Source: Vitrella brassicaformis (lineage: Eukaryota > Sar > Vitrellaceae). From it: DNA of 24,722 nucleotides. The stretch lies in the NCBI GenBank assembly GCA_001179505.1, contig CDMY01000336.1, forward strand, positions 242,373 through 267,094, written 5' to 3'. Positions 1 to 10,878 of the stretch are shown in pieces (the stretch's first letter is position 1; each line of letters begins with the position of its first letter). The notes beneath the pieces are model-generated. The model was not told the DNA's origin, made no database searches, and worked only from the letters and a program-made list of their open reading frames with translations. The position numbers were made by a program, and so were the translations under genes.

Positions 1-203
1 CCCCCCCTGTCTGTCTGTCTGTCTGTCGGCCAACTCAACTCCGCCCTGCAGGGGTCGCATTCACGGCGAGAATGCCTTCTCATCGAAGCTTGACCGATCC
101 ATCTGAAATGACACAAAGCACGACACAACACAACACACCAAATGACCTCCTCACACGAAATGACCTACACACACCACTCTTCCTGTCTGTCTGTCTGTCT
201 GCC
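1..203. other. Sequence downstream of the 7TM gene; no gene seen
   Basis: This short stretch lies 3' of the minus-strand gene that stops at 204. It starts with a C run followed by a CTGT microsatellite and has a second CTGT run just before the stop codon. The small ORFs here are low-complexity and show no splice context. It is probably 3' UTR and spacer. Confidence 0.5.
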
Positions 204-2633
204 TCAGTCGGTGATGCGGACATAGTGAGGCTCCGGCAGTGCGGCCGTCGGGGAGGATGATGACCGGTCGTAGGCCTCTCGCGCCAGCTCCTGCAGTGGC
301 GGCTGCGGCCTGGTGGTCACCAGGGTGACCCCCCCTTGCCCCTCGGCCGTCGGCCGCATCTCCACGCCCAGCAGGTTGACGTCCCACGCACGGGAAAACG
401 GCTCGTGCAGCTGACGGTCCACCCTGTCAGTCAGTCACACGTGTGAACACACCAACACATACACAGGCCCATCGATGAGCACATCAGTGCCATCCATCCA
501 TCCATCCTGTCTGGCGGTGGTGTGTGTGTGTGTGTGTACCAGTAGAAGACGTATAGAACGGCCCAGTGCGGCACGAGCAGGCCGAAGAGCCTCGTGACGA
601 TGTACACGAACACCTCTAATGGAGGGATGTGCTGCAACAAGAGCCGAAATAGACAAACAAGACACCCTTGCAGTGTGTGACAGGCGACGCCACTTGGTCG
701 TGTGTGTGGGCCTTGTGTGTGTGTGTGTGTGTGTGTGTGCATGGCTACATACATTTAGGAAGTGTTCGCAGTGGCTCTCCTTCTCGTACCGCATCTGCGT
801 CAGCAACACGACGTCCCACACAACCGTTATCTGCAGCAGACACACACGAACAGACAGCCAGCCGATTGTTTATGCATCTGTCTGTGTACCTGCCTGCCTG
901 TCTGCCTCATACATACAATACATGCATACCAGTGCTGACAGCGCCTCGATTGTCACGAGTATCAACAGCTGGTTTCGCTTCTGACCTGACCGATACGATA
1001 GATACACCGCACACAACACACACACTCGGATAAGCCAGCCAGCCAGCCAGCCTTGGTATCTATCCACTACCAATCGACCGACCGACCGAGGAATCGCTCT
1101 TCGCTCGTCCTGGGCCCGACACTCCTCCTGCGACCGCGGTGACCACCCCAGTCCATCGACCCGTCGCTCTCTGACCTCGCCGGGCGAGGCGCACCGATGG
1201 TCGGCAGATGCCGAGACGGAAGCGCCGACATTCCCTCAGGCCCTCCCCGAGCGTCGGATGGCCGCTTGAGTCCCCACTCCACCTCCACATCCACATGATT
1301 CCGGTGGTCATCGAGCGGCTCGTCGTCGTCTGCAGCCAGTGGACCTTGACAGCTGTCAGACGACCCCCACCGGGCGAGCCAGTCGACGACGGGACCGCCA
1401 CCAGCGACCTTGGCTGTCTTGTCGCTGCCGCTGGGGCTGGGGCTGGGGCTGGGGATGTGGTTGTGGCTATTCATCACGGCTGCTGCTCCTGTGTGGTCGG
1501 CTATTGTGTCGTCGTGGCTGTTGTTTATTGTGTGGGTGGCGCTGGCTGTGGGGATGGTATCGTGTGTGGGAGGGGGGGAGGGGGGCGGGTTGGCGCCCAA
1601 GCCTCTTCCTTGCTGCTGCTGCTGTATGGGGTTGGTGTTTTCGAATTCCATGCTGCCGCTGCGCGAAGACGTGGATGCCTGGATGTAGTCATGGTGGGGA
1701 TAGTAGTGGGTGGTGTCCGAGTCGTCGGTGCCGTCGGCCGTCACCTCCATCGCCGCCTCCTGGAAGGTCGGCGCCAAAGGGAAGATGTTCTGAAGGTGAA
1801 GAAAACGTCTGCAGTACAGGGAGACAAACAGGCTGACGGCATGCGGAAAGCTTTCTCTGCAGGCCATGGGTCAGTGGCTTGCCTGAATGCTCGCAGGCCG
1901 AGCACAAGGACGAGGGAGGCAATGATGAGCCAGCTGGCCGACAGCAGGAGCCAATTGCTGTCTGCAGACCAAGGTCAAATCAGCGAGTGAGGTTCCACAG
2001 CGCTCTCTGTGTCCCTCCCTCCCTCCCTCCCTCCCTCACCCACCTCTGCACACCGCGTCGTCGGGCTCGCGAAACTGAACCAAACAAAAGGCGAGCACAC
2101 AAAACATGCAGCCACAAGTGGATCGAGAGCAACAAGAGTGTCGTGGCGCATAGCATACATCAGCGTACCACGACGATGTAGAGGTAGAGGAGGAGCGTGT
2201 AGACACACACGCACACAAACACCGTGTGGATGTACCTGACACAATGGACACACGGCACGCCACACAGACACACACAATCCATGAGCATATCATTCAACTG
2301 AGGACAGTCCCACTTGTGGACTCTTGGGTTGGTGGTGCATCCGGCGACGAAGAGCCAAGAGATGAGTGTTGCCTGGAAGATCTTGAGGGCCCTTTGCAGC
2401 AGCACGATCTCCACCAGCTCCCGCACGCCGTAGTAGACGAACCCCAGCAGCGTCTGAGCCGCCGACAGGTACAGCACACACAGGTCCGGCGTCCCCACTG
2501 GATGGAACGACTTCCACAGCTTCCACAGCACCACGCAAAAGACCGCGAACGTCGCCAGGCACACCACTCCCAACGCGTACGCCCGCGTGCACTCCCAGAA
2601 CCCCGCGCACGTCTCGCCGAACATTCTTGACAA
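204..2633 (-). CDS. Predicted seven-transmembrane protein with a long TM5-TM6 loop
   Basis: Exons as I read them: 2633-2169, 2074-2044, 1961-1906, 1789-1079, 980-930, 830-753, 631-540 and 423-204. Phases agree throughout and give about 567 residues. Hydrophobic segments in order: ALGVVCLATFAVFCVVLW, LCVLYLSAAQTLLGFVYYGV, IFQATLISWLFVAG, IHTVFVCVCVYTLLLYLYIV, NWLLLSASWLIIASLVL, then about 240 polar residues rich in S, P, H and D with a Q5 run, then LLILVTIEALSALITVVWDV and VFVYIVTRLFGLLVPHW, and a polar tail ending in RITD. The exons from 980 onward are clear. Less certain are the end of exon 3 (a 29-nt intron at 1837-1809 is an alternative to the 116-nt one used here) and the weak donor at 1078. 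Residue 4 is another possible start. The topology is GPCR-like, but I recognise no family motif; a TOM1/THH1-type or orphan membrane protein is possible. It is divergently paired with the gene at 2957. Confidence 0.72.
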
Positions 2634-2956
2634 GACAGATAGGATGTGATGTGGCTAGTCTACCGGGCTGGTGTCTGAAACCGCATCCTCTTCGCTGTTC
2701 GCATCCTCGCGCTCTCTTTCCCAGATCTGCAATCCAAGCTCGCAAATGGGTTGGAAGGAGGAAGCGACTTTTTTTGGGAAGCCGAACAACAGCGGGGAGA
2801 GGCACTCAGGCGCCAGGTGTCAGCTTGAATCAAGCCAGCCGCAATACTCGACCCCCGCACCCACGAGATGTGGATCTTCCTCCCGCTTCCCGTGATCTGA
2901 CACACCGCACGCCAGGACCGACTTGACCAAGACACCCAGACTGCCAGGAGACGGTC
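2634..2956. promoter_or_regulatory. Shared upstream region of a divergent gene pair
   Basis: About 320 bases separate the start codons of the minus-strand 7TM gene and the plus-strand 4E-T-like gene. Both 5' UTRs and promoters must fit here or within transcribed sequence. There is a T-run around 2768-2776, but I could not place a TATA box or initiator with confidence. Confidence 0.5.
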
Positions 2957-5900
2957 ATGGCCGAGACCGCAGCGGACAGCGAGCCAATGCCAGTCACTAG
3001 CGTGTCCGAGACCACAGACCAACAACCACCCACCACGGACCAACAAGGAGCCGCCGCTATGGACCTGCAGTCACAACAGGCGGAGGAGGGCGGCAAGGAG
3101 GCCGAGAGCGAGCCGGCGGCCGCTGCTGCCAACGAGGATGAGACGGGCGGTCCACTCGTACCAGCATCTTCTGCCTCTCAGCCAGACGACAGTGGACAGC
3201 CTGAGGGTCAAGAGGCAGCCGCCGGTGGCGATGGCGGCACGGTCACGTCGCTCGATGAGGCCCAGCCCGAGACACAGGAGGGTGACGGGGTGTCTCCTGA
3301 GGCGAGCGGCCCTTCCGTCCCATCGGTGGAGCTCATCGACATTGACAAGAAGGCCGACGCCAGCGACATGAGCACCGGCGCATCGCCGCCGGCAGCCATC
3401 AGTGCCAGCGGTGAGAGCGATGTGGTCGCCAGCGCCAGCGCAGAGCCCAACACGGCCGATGTGACCGCCACCGAGGCGAGCAAACAGGAGCAGGAGCAGG
3501 AGCAGCAACAAGGGCAAGAGAGAGAACCAGGGCCGGAGGAGGGCAACAATGGCGCGGAGGAGGAGGCCAGCGCACCACCACCGGCTGCAGAAGAAAGCAA
3601 GACGGAGGAAGCAGCTGAAGCTGAAGCTGGCGTGACAGCCGATGCCAATGGACAAGAGAACAAGACCCAGCCAGAGGAGGAGGGCAACCAGCAGCAGCAG
3701 CAGCCATCGGAGGCTTTACAAGAGGCCGGCGAAGAGACCAAGCCAGACAACGAGACAGCCGAGGCCTCATCAGCGGCACCACCAGCCCCGGTCCCTGCCA
3801 GTGATCAGAGCATCACCATCGAGGCTCCGACGAAGAACGAGCGGTCATCGTCGGCCGACCTGACGTCGACGGGCGAGGCGGCCAAGGCAGCCGACGAGAG
3901 CTCCCCTGGCCACCTGGCCAAGCCTGAGGAGCCGCCCGAGAAGGGCAGCTCCTCCACCCCGCTGCCGGCCTCGTCGGGCCCGTCTGACAAGAGTCCCAGC
4001 CACCCTCCCCCGATCACCCTCACACCCACCCCGCCCAACGGCATCACGACCCCCAAGAAGGGCGAGAGGAGCGGCCGCACCACCGGCATACGACCCCTCT
4101 CCGTCAAGGGCGGCAACTCGGGCGCCGCTCTACTCAGCCTCCTGCGCAACAAACCCACATCGCCACAGGCACAGACGTCTTCGCCCGGCGAGGGAGGCGG
4201 CGGCCCGCAAGCCACGGAGATCAACGGGTCGATGCCCAAGGAGGCGGAGGACGCTCCCGCTGCTGCTGCTGCTTCTGGTGGTGCGTCGCAAAACGAGCAG
4301 GGTGGTGCAGGTGGCGGGGCGGGCAGACAGCGGCCCCTTGTGTATCGCTACACGATCGAGGAGCTCAAGAAGATCGGCCAGCTGCCGCAATGCAAGATCA
4401 AACCCGCCAACCTCCACCAATACGTCGACAAGTAAGCTCAGCTCCCTCCCGAACCACAGGCACACGACACCATTCCACTCATCAATCAACTGTGCCCTTG
4501 TGTGTGCGTGTGTGTGTCTGTCCCAGGGATTGCGAGCCGGTTAGCCGCGTGCAGGGCCAGCGTCAGGGTCGGAGCGACCACCACGTGCCCAAGATGGCGC
4601 CGCCCCACGGACACCGAATGAGGCGCGAGAGCGACGCGGCTGGGGATGAGGAGGGCGAGGGTCCGCCCCACGGCGGCCGCATGGACCGACAGCGAGGCGA
4701 CAGGGACAGGGACAACCGCGACCGCAACCGAGACCAACACGACCGCGACAATAGAGACAGGGGCGACAGAGGAGACCGAGAACGATTCAGAGGTAGGAAG
4801 GAATCCTCACACCTCACTCAACGCACACAAGGCCAAGGCTCTCTCCCTCCCTCCCTCCCTCCCTCACTCGTGTGCACCGCATGTGTGTCTATGGCGTATA
4901 GGTGAGGGCATAGTCGGCCCAGCGCCGGGCATCTATCGCGAGGGTGACCGTGACCGCGAGTACCGACCACGGCGGTCGCCGAGGGACGGATACAGGGAGG
5001 GAGACGAGGACGGCAGGCGCGGCGGCAGACAGTAAGCAGAGCAGACGACACACCGCCACAAACAGATAGATACAACCAACACGGAGGAGTGGATGGGATG
5101 CACTGCACCTTCTGTCTCGCTCAGTGACGATCGGTATCGCGACCGTGACGAGGACAACGGTGTTCGCCAGCCGCGGGACGGCAGAGGGGGCCCCGGCAGG
5201 GGAGACTACCGCGGAAGGAGAGATACATACGGTGGGCGGGCGGACGACACATCTAGATCTGCCACACAGCGATCCATCTCATCTCATTGTCCCTCTCTCG
5301 GTCTGCCTTGTGTGGGTGGACTCAGATCACGATGAGGAGGATGACCAGCGGGACCGCCGCTCACGCCAGTCGCGCAGCCAGCAGCAGCAACAGCAGCAGC
5401 AGCAGCAGCAGCATGACGACTACTGGGACGCCCCGCCCGAAGGCCGCCGTGATCGCGGGCTGATGCCGCCACCGCCACCGCCCCGTGAGCATGACGACCG
5501 TGGGCTGCTGGGCGCGGCGCCCGGGGCACTCATCACAGCGGGGGATGAGGAGGGCAAAGAGGGCAGGTGCGCATGTCATGTGCATACGCAGGCACAAAGG
5601 GGAGCGACTGAGATAGCGACTGTCTGTCTGTTCAGGGGTGACCGTGACGGCGGGCGTCAGAACGAGGGCAGCAGGACTATGTGGAAGAAAGTCGATCCCG
5701 ACAAGTGAGTGCGACAACACACACATGCCATGACCGCTCCCCCCCATGCATGCATCCGATGGATGATATATGTTGGTATTCTTCCTTCCACCTTTCAGGA
5801 AGGGTGGCTCTGAGGGTTCGGTGCCCGAGAAGGCCCCCGAGCCGCAGACGGCCGCCGGCCGCCAGGCGGGGCCCAGCGAGAAGCGACGAGTCGTCAACCG

Positions 5901-8900
5901 CGAGAAGCCCATCCAACCCAGACAACAACCGGACAAAGACAAGTACCCGAATGCGTCCACTCAGACACCGATGACAGCTGCATGTGGCTATCTATGTTTG
6001 CGTGTGTTGTGTCATGTGACCCAGGGAGGAGGTGCCTGAGAAGACCGACCGTGGCCCGGCTGCGGGTGCAGGTGGTGGTCGGCGTGACGAGCGTCAGGGG
6101 CGGGAGGCCGAGAGGGAGAGGGAGGGCCGCCGCCAACAGGACGGCAGACGACAGGTCTACGCCGAGAAAGAAGGAGAAAGGTGCGCCCGTCCGTCCGCTG
6201 CATCGCATCTGGCACATCACATCACATCCCACACGCATCTCATCTACCGAATTAATGCTTCCTCTCTCTCTCTGTCCGCGCCGCATCACGCGCAGGCGGC
6301 CGTCGATAGGTGGTGTGGTTGATGGAGGTGCTGGTTTGCTGCCGACCCCTCCCGAGTTGGCGCAGCAGCAGCGGGACCGCCAGGAGGCCGACAGGAGGAA
6401 CCAAAACAGAAGGGGAAACGAGCCTATGAAGAAATACGTCCCCAGGGTGAGTGAGCCAGCTAGTCGGCGCACACACTGAGGCAGATCGACACGAAACCTC
6501 CTCTCTGTGTGTAAGTCTCAGGTGGACAAGGACGGTATGATGCAGCACGAGGACGGCTACCTGCACCATGGCAGCCGGGGCGAGGGTCGGCGCGACAGGT
6601 ACGGCCACGGCCACCACAGGAGGGGCGATGACGACGGCGGCGGAGGGGACATGTGGGACCTACCCGAACCCGGACAAGGGTACCCACCCACAACACACAC
6701 CACACCCACAATACGATACGATGTGGTCTTAACTTATGAACATTGCTCGTGAATGCATTGTGGTTGCAGTCCGATGGATGTGAGTGGGATTTTTCACCTG
6801 GGCGACATCCGCCAGGCTGAGGCGGCCATGAAGGAGAAGGGCCTCTCCATCAACAAGTACGCCGAGGCGGTGCAGAAGGGCGAGATCATGATGCCCTCGC
6901 CGCCCCAGCCACCCTCCCAGCCGCCCCCACCACGACCCCTCAACCACATGGGCATCTACTCGCCCGTCGCGGCGCCCCCCAGCGGCCCGCCGCCACCATT
7001 GCCGCCAATGGAAGAACCCATCTTCGTCGAGGAAGACTCAGACGAGGTGTGTGTGTGTGTGTGTGTGTCAACGGGTGTGCCTCATGCTTGTCGGTGTCTG
7101 TTTGGTGTGTGCTTTCTCGTCAGGTGGTTGCTGGGTCGAGGCTCTTCTCGCAATGGGTAAGTGAGCAGGGGAGCGAGCGACAAAGCAGAGAGAGGCACAG
7201 ACATGGCTGGCGCAGCAATCACCCTGTGTGTGTGTGTGTGGATGTCTGTCTGGTGTGTGCAGAAGGCCGGTGGCGGAGGCCACCACGACGCCGGCGGGCG
7301 GCACATAATGGAAATGGTTATGGGAGGCGGCCAGCAGGACGCACAGAAGCAACACGAAGGCTCACCCAGAGGTGAGACGGCACACCGCCACACACTTGTT
7401 GGCTTGTTGCCTCAAATCAATCAATCAATCCATCCACCCGTTGGGTGTCTGTCATCCATCCATATATCAGGTGAGATGGACATTCCCCGTCGTCAGCAGA
7501 GCGAGTTGTTCCGCAAGCAGATCGCCATGGTGGCAAAGCAGCACGACCAAATGGACAACAAAGTCAGGACACAACAGCTCCCAGGCAACATCGCCGCACT
7601 CATGCAGGTAGGTAGGCGGCAAACCAAACCAACAGGCAAACACACCACACCGCCCTCCCTCCCTCTAATGTGTTCTCTCCCTCCTCTGTCGATTCCTCTG
7701 TCTGTCAGCACGACTCGAGCGTGACGTCCAAGGGTTCCGGTGTGTATGCTGAGGACCTGGAGCACCACTTCATGGCCCGCCAGACACCCACCGCCAGGCC
7801 GCAGCCCGAGGACGCCAAGAGCAAAATCATGGGACTGCTCTGTAAGAAAGACCACAGACAGACAGACAAACCAGCCGAGTCGCACACACACACGGACTGT
7901 ACGCCCATGAACTTCTCTCTCTTATGCTGTGTGCATCCATCGTGGCAGCGTCCAAGAGCACTCGCACGGGTCTCGGCCAGGGGCAGGAAGCCGGGCAGAA
8001 GATACTACAGCTACTCGGTACAGAAAAACACACACACACCCCATCGCCCCCCACACACCACGCCACATAGAACACCATATACTGTGTGTTTGATCAATCA
8101 GGTGGCGGTTCTGAGTCAGAAACCCCCACCAGCCACCTCAGTCGCCAGGCCTCCCTCACCCAGCAGCAAGGCGGCAGCTCTCGCCCTCCCTACCCCATGG
8201 ACCACCAGCAGCAGCAGCAGCAGCCCGGCCCTCCCAAGCCTGCCGCCCCCCCGCCCGCCGATTCCCAGCAGAGGGTCATGGCGCTGCTCGGCAAGGCCGG
8301 TGGCCGCACCACCAGCCGACACGACACTGGTGCCAGTGAGGGCGGCAAGAGGATCACCATTGACGAGCTCTTCGCATCGGCCAAGCAGCATGAGAGCCAC
8401 CAGAGGGGCGGCAGCCCTCTCCTCGCGCCCTCTGGGTCGATGACGCCATCGGGCAGCTCGCAGCAGGCTGCTGCCGCTGCTGCTGCTGGGGCGGCGGGCG
8501 GGATGGGCTACCCACAAAAGCAGCCACCTTACCCCACACAAGGCTATGCACAGAGGTGAGAATGCTCGCAAGATCGTCACACTCACACCCCCTGATCTTC
8601 ATTTGTGTGTGTCTTGGTGTGTGGATCGATCAGCCCGGCGGCTGCCATGTCCCACCAGGCGCCCTCTGCCATGCCATCCCGCCCCATGCAGCAGCCGCCG
8701 TCCCTCTTTGCACAGCCTGGTCCTGGCCCCGGGATGCAGCAGCAGCCCCCCCAGCCCCCTTCGTCGCTTCCCTCCCAGCCGCCCCCGCCTCCCGGCCCAC
8801 GACCGGGCGGCAGCACCTCGTCCATGACGATGGGCATCGTGGGCGCCACACCTATGGGCAGCATGCCACAGCAACAACAGCAGCAGGGCACCATGCCGCC

Positions 8901-10878
8901 GCAGCAGCAGCAGGTCAGGGAGAGAGCTGTTCGTTCGTTTGTCCATCCATGTCATCGTGTGTGTGTTGTGTCTCTTTGTGCTGTGTGTCTGTGCTGCAGG
9001 CGCCCCCGTCTCAGCTCAGTACGACGGAGTACTTCAGCAAGGTCGGCCTGAGCCAGCAGGACCTCAACCAGATCAGGGAGCGCACCGGCTGGTCCGACAC
9101 CGAGATACTTCGCGTCATCCAGGACTTCAAGTCCCAGAAGACGACACCACCGCAGCCCAAGATGATGCCCACACAGCAGCAGCCACAGCCACAGGGAGGC
9201 CTCCCACCGTCCAGTCACCCCCCACAGCCCCCATACCAGCCGCCACCCCCTCCCCCCAGTCAGGCCGCTGCTGCAGCGATGCGGCCCCAGCAGCCACAGC
9301 CGAGTGGCTACCCCACCCCGCCTCCGCCGACGACGCAGCCGCCACTCATGCAGACGACCTCACCACAGGCGGCCCAGATGTATGGGCAGCAACAACCGCA
9401 GCAGCAACAGCAGCAGCAGCCGAGATATGGGGCCCCTGGTGGGGTCACGCCCCAGCAGCAGCAGCAGCAGCAACAACAACCGCAGCAGCCTCTGGGAGGC
9501 GGCATGGGTATGCAATCACCCCAGGCACAGATGCCCGGCGGAGTACAGCCGCACACACAGTATCCAAACCAGGTGAGAAGAGACACAGCCACCACACACA
9601 CGTAGAGGATACCTACCATAACCCCTCCCCGACTGGCCTCTTTGTCTGTCTGCAGCCACCCCCGCCCCCTCCCGGCCGCCCTGGCTCGTCGTCGGGTTTG
9701 TCGATGACGCAGCAACCCCCCTATCGCACTCCAGCCCCCACCCCGCAGGCAGGAGCCTACCCCTCACAGCAGCAAGGCATCATGGGCAAGACGCCTCAGC
9801 CCACTGAGCCCCCCTCCACCACTCAGCCGCTGCCCCCACTGCTGCAGAGCCATGCAGCATCGCCGGCGGCCGGCTCGCTGCCCTCTGGTGTCGGTCAGCA
9901 GCAGACGGCCTACTCGGCTGGCCCCCCTCCGTCGCATCCCCCCTATGTGCCGCAGCTGTCTTCCACTGCGTCGACGCCCAACTCCACCTACCGGACCATG
10001 CAGCAGACTGCCCCGCCACAGCAGCAGACAGGGGCGCCATCTGCCCCTTCGCCCAGCGCCAATTACCCCTACTATGGCGGTGGTCCGTCGTCGGGCATGC
10101 CTGCCCCGACCACCAACGGGGGAGGGGGCGTGACGCCCCCCAAGGCCCCCGCGCCACAGGCACAGTGGCAGCCCCAGTCCCAGCCGCAGTCTCAGGGCAG
10201 CTTGCAGCAGACACAGCCGGCTCGTCAGGGATACCCCGCTCCGCCAGTGAGTGGTGCTCCTGCCGGGCAGCAGCAGCCCTTGTACGGCACCAACCTCCCA
10301 CCACCACAGGCCCAGGTCGGCCAGCAGAGGCAGGGAGTGCCCCTCCCGACCACACAGCCGCCACTACAGCAGCAACAGCAGCAGCAGCAACAGCAGATGC
10401 CGCTACGGTATGGGCAGTCGAGTGGCGGTCTCTCGTCGTCGTATGGCGTCTCTCCGAGCCCCCCGTCGACTCCTGGCTCTGGTGTGGGTGCGTATGGTGG
10501 CCAGCCGTCGTATCAGCGGCCGCAGAACCCACAGCTGCCGAGCGGTGTCATGTCGCCCTCTGCTGGCCAGCAGCAGGGGGGTCTCCTGAGAGGCCGACTG
10601 CAGAGCGGAGAGCAGATGCTGGGCGGCGGGTACCCGCCACAGCAGCAGGCACAGCCTCAGCCACAGCCACAGCAGCCGCCCCCGGCTTATGGGATGCAGC
10701 AGCCGCCCATGCAGCTGCCCAACAGAAGAGGTGAGACCAAACCAGACCAGACACACATGGGCGGGCGAGGCAGACACGCTTACACATGGGGTGTGTGGGT
10801 GTGAATGTGTGTGTTGCAGTTGACGGCGTGCAGCCGCCTCCCCCGCCCCCGAGCGGCCAGACGTCCTACACCACATGA
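2957..10878 (+). CDS. Very large Q/P-rich scaffold with a 4E-T-like eIF4E-binding motif
   Basis: Exons: 2957-4431, 4527-4792, 4902-5031, 5125-5231, 5326-5566, 5636-5704, 5799-5942, 6025-6180, 6296-6446, 6522-6679, 6770-7046, 7124-7156, 7263-7371, 7471-7607, 7709-7841, 7949-8017, 8102-8555, 8634-8913, 9000-9572, 9656-10730 and 10820-10878. All junctions are GT-AG and in phase, totalling 6096 nt (about 2031 residues). Residues 1-460 are acidic and disordered. RYTIEELKKIGQLP lies at 464-477; human 4E-T has a similar RYTKEELL...I..LP at its eIF4E site. Next come an Arg-Asp repeat zone (about 540-650), a Q11 tract, Arg/Glu-rich segments, a Pro-rich block, leucine motifs near 1190, 1213 and 1277, a helical patch at 1464-1510 and a long Q/P/G tail. 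If 4E-T-like, it would bind eIF4E and repress or store mRNA in cytoplasmic granules. The gene model is strong; the family call is moderate, because no folded domain confirms it. Confidence 0.85.
4465..4526 (+). other. Representative intron end, TG repeat and pyrimidine-rich acceptor
   Basis: The first intron of the 4E-T-like gene (4432-4526) has a GTAAGC donor and a TG-repeat leading into TCTGTCCCAG. Most introns in this window share the pattern: a TG or TCTG microsatellite sits where a polypyrimidine tract is expected, immediately before CAG. This helped fix the splice sites elsewhere. Confidence 0.7.
5379..5411 (+). repeat. CAG/CAA tract encoding Q11
   Basis: Eleven glutamine codons in a row (ten CAG, one CAA) sit in exon 5 of the 4E-T-like gene, right after an Arg/Ser-rich stretch. 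The near-pure CAG run makes it a candidate for length polymorphism. Confidence 0.9.
7124..7156 (+). other. 33-nt microexon of the 4E-T-like gene
   Basis: This stretch is bounded by CTCGTCAG before and GTAAGTG after, and encodes VVAGSRLFSQW. Both flanking introns are phase 0, so skipping it would remove exactly eleven residues without changing frame. SRLFSQW is faintly like an S-R-F-x-x-W element I associate from memory with 4E-T-type proteins; that likeness is unverified. Confidence 0.65.
9453..9479 (+). repeat. CAG/CAA tract in exon 19
   Basis: A run of about nine glutamine codons (CAG then CAA) is followed by P-Q-Q-P. It belongs to the Q/P-rich C-terminal half of the 4E-T-like protein, where several shorter Q runs also occur. 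Confidence 0.85.
10367..10396 (+). repeat. CAG/CAA tract encoding Q10
   Basis: Ten consecutive glutamine codons, with interrupting CAA codons, lie in exon 20 of the 4E-T-like gene. They are flanked by Pro-Pro-Leu and Met-Pro-Leu. Confidence 0.9.

Noticed and set aside
3071-3750. Long minus-strand ORFs opposite exon 1 of the large gene
   Set aside because: They are GC-rich shadow frames full of Leu/Ser/Arg runs complementary to the acidic repeats. No splice context or recognisable motif supports them.
8939-9655. Upstream part of the long plus-strand ORF ending at 10804
   Set aside because: Only the part from 9656 is the real exon. The earlier part is a shifted frame over exon 19 and its intron.
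9780-10532. 250-codon minus-strand ORF opposite exon 20
   Set aside because: It is the complement of the CAG/CCN-rich coding exon, and the composition explains the open frame.
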